A stretch of 64,000 bases of DNA from Pomacea canaliculata (taxonomy: Eukaryota > Mollusca > Gastropoda > Architaenioglossa > Ampullariidae). The notes beneath the pieces were generated by a model. That model was not told the DNA's origin and made no database searches. It saw nothing but the letters and a program-made list of their open reading frames with translations. The translations under genes were made by a program, and so were the position numbers. The DNA is taken from assembly GCF_003073045.1 (NCBI RefSeq), contig NC_037593.1, forward strand, positions 18,760,812-18,824,811. The letters are read 5' to 3'. Below, piece by piece: positions 45,001-58,100 of this stretch (position 1 is its first letter; every line of letters begins with the position of its first letter).

Positions 45001-48000
45001 ATGTAACCAAGACGTGTGGGTTACCAGGTTACATTTCTGGCGTCCAATGTGGAGCTGTCATGCAAGAAATAACACAACACAGAATTCAGAAAACAAGGTA
45101 CATAATATAAAAACCATTAACAATCTTACCTTAACTCTTTTTCTTTTGGTGACTTCCATATAAAATGCATCTTCTTGATGTTCCTTTTCAGCTTAAAAAA
45201 ACATACACATACACAATGTTAATCCCATGAAAATAGAATAATATGCTGCTGCAATTTAAACTTAGTTAAGTCAGCTGCAAAATAAAATATTAACACTTTG
45301 ATCATGAATCATTTACTCCTTGGGTTGTACAAATGGAGTGACCTTGTTCCTTGCCTTCAAAGTATCAAATCAATATTTGTATTTAACACTACATCTAGAC
45401 AGAAGCAAATATAGATGCTACCATGTATGAATTGTGTTCAAAATATACAAGATATTGTACAAAGTTTTACATCGCCTACAGCTTTAGCTACTTTGATCCT
45501 AACAGCTGAGAAGAGGGAACCCCAAGATGAGTCTCTAGAATGCAAGTGATCTAGTATCCTCTGCAATGACCACCTCAAGACATATACAAAGTAATATATG
45601 GCTTATTACCAAAATAACAAACAAGTATCTCTTTTGAAGACCTTATAAAGGTGCAGATATGCCAAAAAAGGACTCATGACAGCCTGCAGAATGCACATTG
45701 ATTTTAAAAACACTAAAGCAAGTTTTACATAAAGCAAGCCAAAGGTGGGAATATGATTGTCATGGTTGCTATTATTAACAATGACCCTTGATCCTCTTTC
45801 AGAGTTTACAGTTTTTCTTTGATATTTAGTTTGCAATATCTCAGCTAAATGCACTTCCACATAAAGGATCACTTTTCAAGTTATCTATTTTTTTTGAAGG
45901 GGATGAAGGTCCCTTTGTTTTTAGACATACTATTTATTGTTGGAAAATATGGAAATTACCAGTCCAGAGGTCATAACTTGAGTCTGGTGACTTCTCCTTT
46001 TTGTGTGTTGTCTGGTGCTGAGCTTGTGTCTCCACCACTAGTCTCTTCCTGTCTTTTGAAGGCTTTAGCTTTTTTTTCCTTTGGACTGTGCTCCAGTCAT
46101 CACTGACAAAGAAAACAGTTTACATAAGTTACAAACAGATTAAATATATCTGCAAAGTCCTTAAAATAAAACCACTATACCAAGAAAGAATTTTGCATGT
46201 ACAATTGTCTATTTATACCATATGTCCATTTCTGAACTAGTTGTGTCCATTTTTATGTAAATTAGAAAACAGATTTACAAATTATAAAGATATTATATGA
46301 TACAGTTGGCATATCAAAATATTAGCAGTTGCAATATAATCAGATATGAATATTGACAAAATATTAATAAACTGCTAAGTTCAAATATCAACAGATGTGA
46401 TCACAGATAAAAACTTGCATTCTCAATAACTTACACTTATCAAAGACAGTTTCAAAACAAAAATATAAATGCTAAGCACATTTATGATTTCTTTACCCCA
46501 CTATCATGTTTGGCGTCAGAGAGTACAAGGCACAGTTTTAATTCAATAGAAAGCCAAGTGAACTTGCAAGCCGGGCTTAAATGATAGATACTTCTTGATA
46601 CCTCTTCATGTATAAAATACTATCTATCTATCTATTCCTCTTTGTGCATCAGGTTGCACATAAGGCCTCAACCAGAGTCCGCCACCGATGTCGATCGGCT
46701 GAAACCCGCTCTAGGTGACCCCATGTCCAGCCCTTTCCTTTCATCTCCCTTTCCACTGTTCTTCTCCAAGTTTCCTTTGGGCGGCCTCGTTTTCTTCGGC
46801 CGTCTGGAGTCCATCGTAGGGCGACTCTGGAAAGGTCTGCTGTCTGCTGGCGGAGCACATGTCCAATCCATCGCCAACGCCTTCGTTGAACCTGCGTGGT
46901 GATGGACTCGGTTTCACTTCTTCGGTGGAGTTCTTCGTTGGTGATGGTGTTTGGCCAAAAGATGTTAAGTATGCGCCTGAGGCATCTGTTTTGGAAGACG
47001 TCAAGCTTGTTACTGATGGTTTTGGTCATCTTCCAAGATTCTGATCCGTAAAGGAGGGTGCTGATCACATTTGACTTGAAGATTCTCAGCTTGATCTTTC
47101 TGGCTGATGTTTTTTGCCTTCCATGTGCTCCTGAGTGAGGCAAAGGCCTGACTGGCTTTCGCCAGTCGGGCTCGAATCTCCACCTCCGCATCCCCAGTGT
47201 TTGACATTTTGGACCCAAGATAGGTGAAACTGTCAACTTCCTCAATCTCTTTCTCCATTTAGTTTGATGCTGTCTTGGACTCTGGCGTTCACTCTCATAC
47301 TGTTAGTCTTTTTTTGTGCTGACCTTCAAGCCAAGGTTTCCAGCTGTTTCTGAGAAGGCCTTTGTTTTTTCCTGCATGTCTTGGTGGCGGTGTGACAGCA
47401 GGGCAATGTCATCAGCAAAGTCCAAGTCTTCCAGTGCTGTTGTTGCTGTCATAGTCATGGTCCATCTGAGCCCTCTCCTCTCGCTGTCGGTGGAGTCTTC
47501 ATGATCCAGTCCAAGGCCAGGATGAAGAGGAACGGCGACAGAATGCAGCCCTGCTTCAACCCGGTACTGACGTTGAAGGGGTCCGTGAGCTCCGTGTCAC
47601 AGACAACCTGGGATTTGAAATCGCTGTACAGCATTGCAATGACCTGAACAAGTTTTGCAGGGACTCCGTAATGCTCAGGATCTTCCATAAGGACTCGCGG
47701 TGGATGCTGTCAAAAGCCTTCTCCAGGTCGATGAAATTGATGTACAGCGGTGTGTTCATTCGTTGCTCTGCTCCAGAATCTGTTGCAGAATGAAGATGTG
47801 TTTGGAGCAGGATCGCCCAGGGCGAAATCCTGCTTGCTGTGGTCGGAGGTCTTTCTCAAGAGTTGCCGTCAGTCTTGACAAAACAATCTTGCTGAAGACC
47901 TTGCTGGTGAGGGAAAGAAGTGTTATGCCCCTCCAATTATTGCAGTCTCCAAGATCTCCTTTCTTGGGTAACTTGAAGATGAGCCCTGTCTTCCACGCAA

Positions 48001-51000
48001 CAGGGACCTGCCCTGATTCCAAATTTGCCTGAAGATTTCAGTCAGCTTGGGAGCTGTCACATTCACGTCTGCTTTCAACATCTCTGCTGTTATTCCATCT
48101 GCCCCTGGTGCTTTGCCGCTCTTCATTGTCTTGACTGCTGCTGTCACTTCTTCCAGGCTTGGTGGGTCTGTGCAGATGTCAAGGTCTATAGCTGCTGGCT
48201 GGATGTCTGCAAGCTGAGGGGGATCTGGTCTGTTCAGAACGACTCAAAATGCTCCCTCCAGCGCTGTAGTTTTTCCTGCCTCTCCTCGACGAATTACCGT
48301 TCACGTCTTTCACTGGCACATCACTGTTCTTAAACCCGTTGTTTAGCTGTTTGTTTATCTTGTACAGTGTCTTCAGGTCAGTTTTACTTGCTGCATTTTC
48401 TGCTTCATCTGCCAGTTTCTCTATGTGATATCTTTTGTCGGTTCTTGTCATCTCTTACCGCTTTGTTCAGTTTTGCATATCTTTGTCCTGTGTTGTTCCT
48501 TCAGGCGTTCAGATCTGGTGCTGTTGATTCTTTGTTTGGCTGACTTTCTCTCTTCTATCTTCTTCCATGTCTCTTCTCTGATCCACTGTTCTTTCTTTTT
48601 CCGTTGGAAGCCCAGTATTTTCTCTCCTGATTCCTGTAAGACACGATTGAAGTCGTCTAAGGTCATCTCTTGTTGGTCTCCTAGTCCTGGAACCTGTTCT
48701 TTACTTCCTAGCAAAAGCCTTTTCGGTGGCTGGATTTTTAGTTTGCCGGAGTCCCTCTCTGCTGACGTGCTGTTTTTCCTCGTGATCGACGCAGCTTCAG
48801 AGAAACTGTGGCTATCACAAGAGTGTGGTCACTGGCAACGTCTGCTCCTCTGTAGGCTTAACATCTTGAAGTGAGCTCCTCCATTTTCGGTTGATGATGA
48901 CATGGTCTATCTGGTTCTTTGTGATCCCATCTGGTGATGTCCATGTTGCCTTGTGGATGTCTTTGTGTGGGAAGAGTGTGCCTCCAATCAGTAGGTTGTT
49001 TTCTTCACAAAAGTCTGCCAGTCTCTCTCCGTTGTCATTGATGGTTCCGATTCCATGACTGGCAAACTATTGCCAAGACTCTCTCTCCTATTTTCCTCTA
49101 ATAACTCTAGAACCTTCCCAAAACTGAATATCCCCTTTCCTAAACTAGACCTCTTCAAATCAAGTCTGAAATTCTCAGGAAGCATGCTATGGAACAGCCT
49201 CCCTCTCCATCTCAAGCAATTGCACTCCCTGAACTGCTTTCGACGCCATCTGTCTAAACACTTTCAAGACATACAGATGAGGCCTGTAGATTCCTCCCAA
49301 CTCCAGGTGACCTTGTAAATTATCTTCTTAACCATCACCTTGTACATATCCACCCTTCTTTATGTTTACTACAATTTTTTTTCTGTCATGCTTAATTACT
49401 TCATTTATATAGTTAATTTTCTTCCCTGTAAAGGGCAAGGGCTAAATGGAAAAAAGCGTCAGTTGCTTATTTTACCCCTTGTAAATAAAGAATTGTAATT
49501 GTAATTGAAACATGTCTGCCTTCAATGTTGAATTGATTTGTCTCATGCACATAGCATGTTTTGTGGATAACACCTATGACCCAGAATTTGAAATTTTATT
49601 TTTATATTCCTTAACTCTTTGTTTCATCAGCTTGAGCCAGAATTTGCTAATTCTTACAAGCAGTTGACTAAAACATGTAAGCCATGAGATGCATGGAAAG
49701 CTTGCACTCTGTGAAAAGGTGTAGTTTACAAAAAGAAGGTAAACAGTCTTATCTTGGTTTTAATTTTATGAGAGCAAGGTGCAATGTGTTCAACGATTTG
49801 TAAAAATTCAATGCGCTGACAAAGGAGCTTTATTCAGTTTTGAGCCTGTAATGGCATTTCTCTAATTTGCATTTTTAAGGATTGTTGGCCCAAAAGGTCT
49901 TCACCAACAACTGTCACACTGAAGCATGCAGCTGTCACACTGAAACTCTGCGTTAATGTTTGTAACCTTTATCTTAAGTGAAGCTAGAAATCTCACTGTT
50001 TCTGCTCTGATTAAAAATTTTATGACATGACCTAAAGATTTAGGACATCAGCATTTTAACAACTGCATTTAAAGTAAACTCTTACATTATAAGGGAGCTG
50101 ATGACATAATTTAATAACATACAGTGGTATCTATGAACTGAAGATATGATGTGTTTTAGATGTAATTTGTGAGTAAATAGTCCTTTTGTATTAACCAAAT
50201 TTGCTTGCTGACTGAAATATTGTTTCAATTAAACAAAATATTTCCATAAAAAGTTTGCACTGATTTCATATTATTTCTTGATTATTAAGTAACGTTAATA
50301 AGGGTGGCCATTAAAAAAAAAATTAAAAATCAATATTCTTTCATTTTGTTCACCCCTTTAGTTTTTAAAACATTATGAAATGAAATGGCAAGAATGGCTA
50401 CATACATTCTCGGACTTTGTATCCTGGAAGTATTGTTGAGAATGGCATAGCAACGGAGTGCCTTTGTTACCCCTTTCTTTGCACCACCTGTGAGAATAAA
50501 TAAAGAAAAAAGTTACAAGAATAAAATTACGAGAAATGTACGTCAACAAGTAAAAGAAATGTGTGCAAGCAGGTGGGTACTATTTTATAAATGTGTCAGA
50601 TGATCAGAAGGATACTAAAAACTGCAGCTGCAGACTATTCGACACATGATATTTAAATAAAATTGTAAATTTGGGAACAACAAATTGTGACAGCTGGCAT
50701 AACTGTTTCCGCTTTTAGCCACAAGGTAAGTTAAACGTTTAGAACTTAAACTTCGGATTTGAGTTTTAAAATGCTATATCATAAACCAACATTAATAAGG
50801 AGATGCTACGGTCACATACTTTCCTGGGGCGATGACTTGTTTTTATCCACCATAAACAGCTCCTGGTCAGTTTTGTCTCTTAGCAAACCTCTAAACAAGA
50901 AAAAAAGTTGCTTAATCCTGACATAAACTGATAAATATATGAATTAATAGACAAAAGTATAAATACTGATATAATATTTTACTAAGATCATAGATAATAT

Positions 51001-51259
51001 GCAATATCCTCATGCAAATCATCGGCTTTTTTTCCTACGACTGCGAAACTTGTTGATATTACAACTTTTATGTTATTATTGTTTTATTTGGTAACTTAAG
51101 AATTACTCACGTCGTTCGCAGTTGAAACCTTTCTTCTTCTAGAAATTCTTCTGTTTTGCTTATATCTATTGCTCTCCATGATTTCTTTTTGTTTTTCCCA
51201 AGTTTGCGCTTCTTTGATAATTTTGGTGCAATAGAAGCTGTTTGCATGTGCTCCGCCAT
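39096..51259 (-). CDS. NOP53: NOP53 (GLTSCR2), ribosome biogenesis factor
   Basis: NOP53 is a nucleolar protein that recruits the exosome machinery for 5.8S maturation in the large subunit. Exons: 51259-51111, 50890-50820, 50487-50406, 46102-45960, 45191-45130, 44260-44171, 43887-43783, 42398-42234, 41673-41618, 40328-40209, 39794-39728, 39511-39435, 39150-39096. Phases match throughout, giving 413 aa (human 478). Matches to human: KNKKKSWR and [14 protein letters not shown] near the N-terminus; [80 protein letters not shown]; a basic tail ending KKTFRDA. Intron 10 is a U12-type AT-AC intron. The segment between exons 3 and 4 is shorter than in human and an extra exon in the 4.3-kb intron 3 cannot be excluded. 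Confidence 0.9.
39795..40208 (-). other. NOP53: U12-type AT-AC intron 10 of NOP53
   Basis: On the minus strand the intron starts ATATCCTTTT (40208) and ends CTGGTTAC (39795). A U12 branch TCCTTGAC has its A at 39806, eleven bases from the end. Joining GKLK to YSAPEIEL this way restores the human-like block LGRLKYQAPDIDV. No canonical GT-AG pair nearby does so in frame. Confidence 0.88.
42889..43064. mobile_element. Short inverted-repeat DNA element (176 bp) in NOP53 intron 7
   Basis: Begins CAGGGCTTCTGCTTA and ends TTAGCAGAAGCCCTG, nearly perfect inverted ends of about 14 bp. The interior has several GGGGTCC/GGACCCC blocks. ATATA flanks both sides (42884-42888 and 43065-43069) as a likely target duplication. 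The superfamily is uncertain; CAGGG ends recall hAT, but hAT duplications are 8 bp. Confidence 0.65.
44957..45081. repeat. Palindromic repeat with a retroelement-like primer-site segment
   Basis: TGTGTGGTGTTATTTCTTGC (44957 on) is inverted at 45057-45081 with one mismatch, enclosing about 75 bp. Between the arms, CTGGCGTCCAATGTGG resembles a tRNA primer-binding segment that follows an LTR in old Gypsy-type elements. This could be a small fossil of such an element's end, or a MITE. No genes are present. Confidence 0.4.
46636..49042 (-). mobile_element. RTE-type LINE, 5'-truncated, in NOP53 intron 3
   Basis: About 2.4 kb. Minus-strand frames show, in order: the end of the endonuclease ([16 protein letters not shown]), [84 protein letters not shown], the catalytic [11 protein letters not shown] (47401-47431), [13 protein letters not shown], and a C-terminal [11 protein letters not shown] block. 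The 3' end is a TAGA tetramer run (46621-46636). Several frameshifts and stops show it is dead, though long stretches remain open, so it is not very old. Confidence 0.88.
49043..49510 (+). mobile_element. Second LINE fragment, + strand 3' end, abutting the RTE copy
   Basis: The + frame (49055-49318) reads [20 protein letters not shown], then [18 protein letters not shown], the usual C-terminus of CR1/Jockey-like LINE reverse transcriptases. AT-rich 3' UTR follows, then an AATTGT repeat tail (about 49490-49508). Its left end coincides with the 5' end of the minus-strand LINE, so one insertion lies against or within the other. Confidence 0.7.
49511..50405 (-). other. Remainder of NOP53 intron 3, nothing recognised
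   Basis: AT-rich; searched by eye for a missing NOP53 exon rich in Lys/Arg/Glu on the minus strand, none found. Confidence 0.45.
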
Positions 51260-54200
51260 GATTTCCTTTTCACATAGAGTGTTTTCCCTTGGATGCCTTT
51301 AGATAAAATATACATTTACAAATAATTTTAAGTGGTTACAGTATCTAGTTTTAATAAATGAAAAGAATAATTTTTAATTAATCCATATAAAATATTCCAA
51401 TGATTGAAATATCGAGAGTAAAAACGAGGTAGTACGGTAAATGATCTCGCTTCTTGAGGTACCATGATCGTTGCTATGCTGGGAAGCACGGGGAAGGCGA
51501 TTTTCATTACTTTTATTGCAAAGTTCCAAGTTTTCTCCTTTCCAAAAATATATGTTTCTTAGTCTAACGTTTACCTCAGAGCAGCAATAATAAAAAACAA
51601 ACTACCCACTGTCGTCTTCACAGTCTTCAGTTATTGTCATGCTATATTTTTATGTGGTGTTCACAAGACTGTTTCTCACTCGAGTTATTGACTTTTTTCG
51701 TGTTGTTAGTCTCTGTGCCATATGCCCTGTCAGTCTTATGTGGGACTTAGGTCATTAGCGACTCAGATTTAAAGTCTGATGCTGTACAGAGCTAACGAAA
51801 GGATAGTTGGTTTATTTAGCAGCTAGGGTACCTTGATGCAATTTCTTGTTACAAAGAGCAGATAAAGTTTAACAACTTTAATAATTAATGTTGTAAATTT
51901 TCTTTCTGTTCATGTTATCAACACTTCAAATGGAATTAAAGAAATGAAAAACAAGGTATTCAATAGCTGAGGAGGACTAATTAAAAGAACGTACAAGACC
52001 ATATAACTTACAAAATGATATAAACTCATGGTGAAGAAGATTATATCATCAGCACAGAGTTATTCAGCCAAGTTTTTCATGCATCTGTCCTGCTGATTTT
52101 ATTTACTATAGCCCAGATATTAAAAGTCACTATATCTTTTGTCATTATGAGCACAATGTCTCATCACGTCATAAAAACTCACTAATAATCTAATATTTCA
52201 TTTTCCCTAAGGCCAATGGCTATAAATGAAAATTTCCGTTGCATATAATAAATCTGAATTAAAAAAATAATCTGTAAAAATCGTGTTACCTAGGTCATCT
52301 GGAAAGCTAAGTCAAAAATATGCATCTTTAGAGTGACAGTGATTTTAAAACAACACACAAATATGGTGGCATAGGAGAATTACTGATGGGACAAGAATAT
52401 CTTTTTGCCACCCGACCCCATGCTTGATATGTGATGCTTCACAAAGTACCAAAAAAGTAGAAGAGTTAAAAGAGAGAGATAAATGACAAATCTTTATTTC
52501 TGAGGGTAGCAAGAATAAGCAACAGTTATGCTTCTCACATCTAACCTTTGATCTAAAGAAAGGAAAACGAAACACTACTAGAAAACAAAGGCGTTAATCA
52601 AAGACAATTTTTTTTTTTGCACACAGACTTGCAAACCTTGAATGTGATGAATATAATTACAAAGTTCATCTTATTCTGAATATTAAAGAATTTCCTGTGA
52701 TTATGATAACCAGGTGAGTAATTTTTCAGTGAGTTTTGTTTCTTGTTAAGTGCTGCTTTGTCATTTGACACTGAAAGCAGCATATATTGTGATGTGCATT
52801 ATGCAAGTGTGTGTATGTGTATGCATATGGCTGCACTCATGCACCAAATAAGTTTTTTCAGTAATGTGGAAGTGTAAGCATTATTCACTGTCAGCATGGA
52901 GTTGCCCCTTCCTCCCAAAAAGCCAAGCATCTTCCTATGCCACTGCACAAATGTCGTTACAAGTGCTAAGCAGATTTTTCAAAAATCATCAGCTGTGCAA
53001 AAAGTGCAAAGAAAAACAAATGAAAAGGTCATCCACTTTGCTGAAACATCAACTAATGATGTTTTGTTAACCATAAGCTGGTTCATGTCTGTGAGAACCA
53101 TCACTCACATCTGCATGCACACACAATCTCTCATTCACACATTCACTCAGTAGAAGAATGAGCCTAAAATGCATGCATTTGAACATCTGAGTTAACTCCA
53201 CAATAGAACCTTCACAATATTTAAAGAAAAAAATCACAATTTCATAGCTTTTTATAAGCTTCATTATCATTCAATAAACAGTATTTTAAATTACATAGTT
53301 ATTTTAAGTAGGGATCAGTGCACTGTCCATGTTTTAGGAATTTTACACAATAAGCAAATGTCCTTAAAGAAGCTCTTGAAATTGGTATGTGGGGTGCTGA
53401 ACAAAGAACAATGGGGTAGGCGGAAACATCTCTCACACCAGCACATCAACTAACACATGCATGTGTGCATAAATATACATACATATATTACATATACATG
53501 GATATACTTCACTTTAACTCAAATATTAATATATTCTGCTTAGAGGAATACCTTTGGTAAGAGACCTGTTTACAGAGCTGACACCCTAATCAGTCTTAGA
53601 CTCCAAATGCCTGAAAGTTTAATACCACAAGGCTGAATTGTGGTAGAATACAAATAATTTTTTTTTTTAAATCTACCATCCCGACTTTGATTTTTCTTTA
53701 TGAGGAATGCTGTTGTTTCTAAGTTTTCCTTAATGTCCCAGGGCTTGTATACCATACATTGTAAGCATTCAGATTAAAATCTTCCCCCCATCGTCATTCC
53801 TTCTTGTGGAAGAGTGACTGTCAACTCACTGGTGTTGCTTTCTATACCAAGATTAATCTTTACATGTATATATTTTTGTTGATATCATCATGTGTTGGTC
53901 AGCTAGTCAAATAAACATGTGAAAGATGATCTTAGGTCAATACCAAATTAACACCGCTTGGAGGCCTTCATTGGCAACTGCTTACTGCAGCTGGAACTAA
54001 TCTATTTTGTACCAATTCATGTGGTTCCATACATCTCTTGCTGAAATGTGCACTGTCCTCATCTATTTCTTTTTACTCTTAATCTTAATTTCTTGGGGAG
54101 GTGGGGGGAATCTATGAAGAGCTATTTTTTCATCAAAGCATATGAATTTTTTTAAAATGTTGTCTTGAAGAAGAGAGAGAGAGTGTGTGTACATTTACTG

Positions 54201-55158
54201 AGCAAGTAAACACATTTTTAAATTTTGGTTTTCATCTTTAATATGATTCAACTGTAGGTAAAGTGAACACTACAACGATTCATGACTTTACACATGATGT
54301 TGGCAGTAGAGATTTAGAAAGAAAAAATAGTATCCAAAGAAACTAACAGCTCAAAAAAAAAAAAAAAAAAGTGCAAGCAGTACATCACAAGACTTGGACC
54401 AAAGTGAAATACCCAAACAAATCAATGTGAAATAATTACAATCCGATGATGTGAGCAGCACTTCCGTTTCTGCTACGTATAAACAATGCTTATCAAGACA
54501 GTGCAACATCACATCAGTCCACAAAAATATACCTAAATAGAAAAAAAAAATACAAACCACAAAATCCCTTCTGCACAATTCACTTCTCTGCAAAATATGG
54601 CAAATCTATAAATTCAAGTTAACCTGTTGATTGAAATAGTTCAATTTAGTAGAGATGCTGTCCTAATTTTTTTTAACAATAAAGTCTTGTCACTAAATAG
54701 AACATCCTGCCAACATGTTAACCTTCAGTTAACTTTAATGCATAAACAAATGATTAACAACTCTGAAAAACTAAACAACCATTTTTGAGAAGACTGCAAA
54801 ATGTGATGACTTTGTCAACAACCATGGCTAATGTTTCTTTTTGAAAAAGTTAGAACTTTTCTTTAACTCCAGGGAACTTAATTAATTATGTACATCTAAA
54901 TTAATTCTTGTGAACAAGGTTCTGAATGTTGCGAACAATTTTTCTGCTTTTGATAAATGTCATCAAAGTTAACATGGTTCAAAAAAGCAGATGATTTTAA
55001 AAAAACAAAAAACAAAACAATAAAAGTGATTTCTTGCTGCAATTAAAAAATAAAGTTGTCCAGAACAATCTCCAACATTTGACGATCTCCCAACCCCCAT
55101 AGAATGGGAGGGAAATTTAAGAAATGTCATTCATTTCTGAGAAGATGTAATTAAATTT
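51260..55158. other. Intergenic stretch between NOP53 and symplekin
   Basis: Contains the NOP53 promoter (right of 51259) and the symplekin 3' UTR (left of 55159). Open frames at 52345-52575 (minus) and 52864-53153 (+) show no motif or splice support. Microsatellite and poly(A) runs occur near 54176-54192 and 54353-54370. Confidence 0.55.
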
Positions 55159-58100
55159 TTATTTTTTAGTTCTTGTGCTGCGCCGTGGAGGTGGTTTAGA
55201 AGTTCGCCCAGATCTCCGTTTTCCTGTGTCTGTAGTCTCTTCAGCAGACTGCAAAGAATTAATGATGAGATTTTACTGTGCTCCAGAGAATTTTTCAATC
55301 TTTAATACAAGAAAATATAAAAAGACTAAAATAACTCCTTAAACTTACTTTATCAGAATTTACTACTTTAATTCACATTTGATTAAATTTCTTTTATCTG
55401 TATCATTAAATTCTCTAAAGACATTTTACCGAAGGTTTACATCTACCTTTTCTTCAGGTGCATCATATTCTTGCTGAGCTTCCTCTGTGGTTTTTTGGCT
55501 TGTTTCTGACTTGAGCTCTGTTGTAGTAGGCTTTGACTTTGGACTCCTGCTGGTTTTCTTTGCATTACTTGGATTGCTCCCTGAAGGCAACTGACCTTCA
55601 TATGCTTCTGCTACTAACTCTTCAGCAGCACCAGAACTCTGTGAACCTGTTGATTCTGGTTGTTCTTCTAAACTTGGTGATTTGCCCGGTGATTCTCTCA
55701 ATTCCATTTGTTCTTGCTTGACTGCAGACTCTGTTGTGAAAAGTGCTTGAGGCACAATAACATTTTGCACATCAAGTTCTGGAGAAGAAATCATCTGGGT
55801 GTTAGAAATGCCTATATCACACACATTCTCTGATGAAGAAATGTTTCTTGACTCAGACCCTGTCTCACCAGTACCTTGTAACTGAAATCTGTTGCTAGCT
55901 GTTCCTGACACTGGCTTCATATTTTGTATAGCTGCACAGGTAATTGGGTCTGATGTTGATGACACTGATGTGGTCAGGACTGCAACAGGAGTGAGTAGTG
56001 AGTGTGACTGCAGGTCTGGTGTCTGCTGGACGAGAGTAACAACCGCTGAAGATTTTGCGTTCTGAGATATTTCCTCTGCGTCATTTGATGCTGATGAGGT
56101 CTTTGATGGTTTTTCTTCACTCTTTGGGAGAAAAAGAGAATGCCAATTTATAGTTAACTTCTGTTAACAAAAAAATTTAGTTTTGTTTAGTTTATTCCTT
56201 GTTACTCCTCAAGGAGCATAGGGCCGAGGTTTTATTTAGTTAAAATTACACATTAAAATTACAAAGCAAAGAAGGATGAGACAGTTACATGCACTAAGCG
56301 TAAGGATATGATGCCTCCCTAAAAGGTGCCCCTCCCCACCAAAAAAAAATTCCAAAACTAATGGCAAACAAGAACAAAAGACTGCATTGCTACTTCAGTA
56401 AACTGATATTAATCTTGGACTACATTAACACAGGTTAAAACAAATTTAACTGTCAGTAAATATTTAATGCTTGTTAAAATCCATCCACCTTTAGTGTAGG
56501 TAGAATGGTGGCGGTTCTTACAGCTGTAACAGCAGATATTGGCTGAGGTTTTCCTATTGCAGGTTTTGCCTCTGACACTATTTTAATGGTGGATGCTAAG
56601 ATGTTTGCCTCAATTTTAGATGACAGTACTGCGTCAGGAAGACTAGACGGTGACGGTTCTGTCACACCTGGTGGTGCAGGCTCTGGTTCTATCTGTTATA
56701 TAAAAAAGAATTTGTAAATTTAAAAAATGAACTTTTATTATGAATCACACTACATTATCTACAACATGTAAATGAAATAACTATTTTATATCCAGATATA
56801 CTTATCCCATTTGAAATAAATGTGTGGCTTCTTTAAATCCATTTTTTACCTCATGGGTGACTGGAACAGTATCCATTGGCTCCTCAACTGGTTCTGGCTC
56901 TGTCTCAAGCACATGCATGATCTCTGGTGGAATATGAGCTAACTGCAAGAAAAATAAGACATGACAACAATAGACTTCTGATTCCAGCTTCAGGCTTTCT
57001 TACCTTAAGTTAAATTCTGTCTTTTGCTGGATATGTTCAGGATTACAGTCTGTTTCCAGTAATAGAACGCATCACCTTATACAAAATTTATTGATCTAAA
57101 TACAGTGAAATCCACACAACAGGAACCTGGATAAGGCTTAGGTCTCGATAGCAATGCCCATTCATATCACTGGTATAATCAATTATGTACTAAATGTATT
57201 TTGTCCTCTTAATTTTTTATCTCCATCTTAGAATTTAGTACATAACACAGAGAAGACATTTTGACTTCTTGAAAAAGTATCTTAAGTTTTAACTTCCTTC
57301 AAGTATATTTCACCGTTCACCAGGAATAATGTACTAAAACTTCCTTCATAATCAGTTCCTAATTTTATTTAAAGACAGGTATCAAAAGATGTCACTGAAC
57401 TATATTTCTTTTCCTGCTAATAACTTTTCTTGACACGGAATGAAAAGGGCTATATGTAATTCAAGGCTCAGATGCAACAGTCTTTTGGGAAAGCAAATAA
57501 ATTTATTAATGAATACAGTGGAACCTCGGTTAACGAACTTAATCTGTTCTGGAAAGCTGTTCGTTATCCGAAATAATTTTTTCCATAAGAAATAAAGGAA
57601 ATAGATTTAATTGGTTCCCAGCCCCTGTTGACTCCTAATATTTGAAAGTTACAGGCTATACAGGTATTTGTTTTAATGAGAACAGTTATAATGCAATATA
57701 AATGGAGTTAAATAAACATAAAAACATTAACGAAAGCATTGAAACGTCAGAAAACTTGCCGTTTTGACGGCGTGGTTGGAAGCAGGTGTGGGGAGGAAGG
57801 GGGGGGGGAATTACTGCTTTGATTCCCCCTACATGAGCACACGTGACATTATAAAATCGGGGTGACTTCCCTTTTCTGTGGCTTCGAGGTTAAAGGACAA
57901 AACGTGTCCAGTGTCTGTTCCTTCTGCCTTTTTTGTAAAACTCTTCGGTAATACATCACATATCCGGCAGACGCATGCCACCTTCATACTTTGAAATCAT
58001 TTCCTTTTTCAATTCATTTGTTGGCTGCTTCCTTGTCATTACCTCGCTACTATTAATTGCCTTAATCTTCTTTGGAGCCATTATTGAGGATTATCTTATT

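Noticed and set aside
52345-53270. Several 60-85 codon open frames between NOP53 and symplekin
   Set aside because: No recognisable motifs, no convincing splice sites, composition like the surrounding AT-rich DNA.
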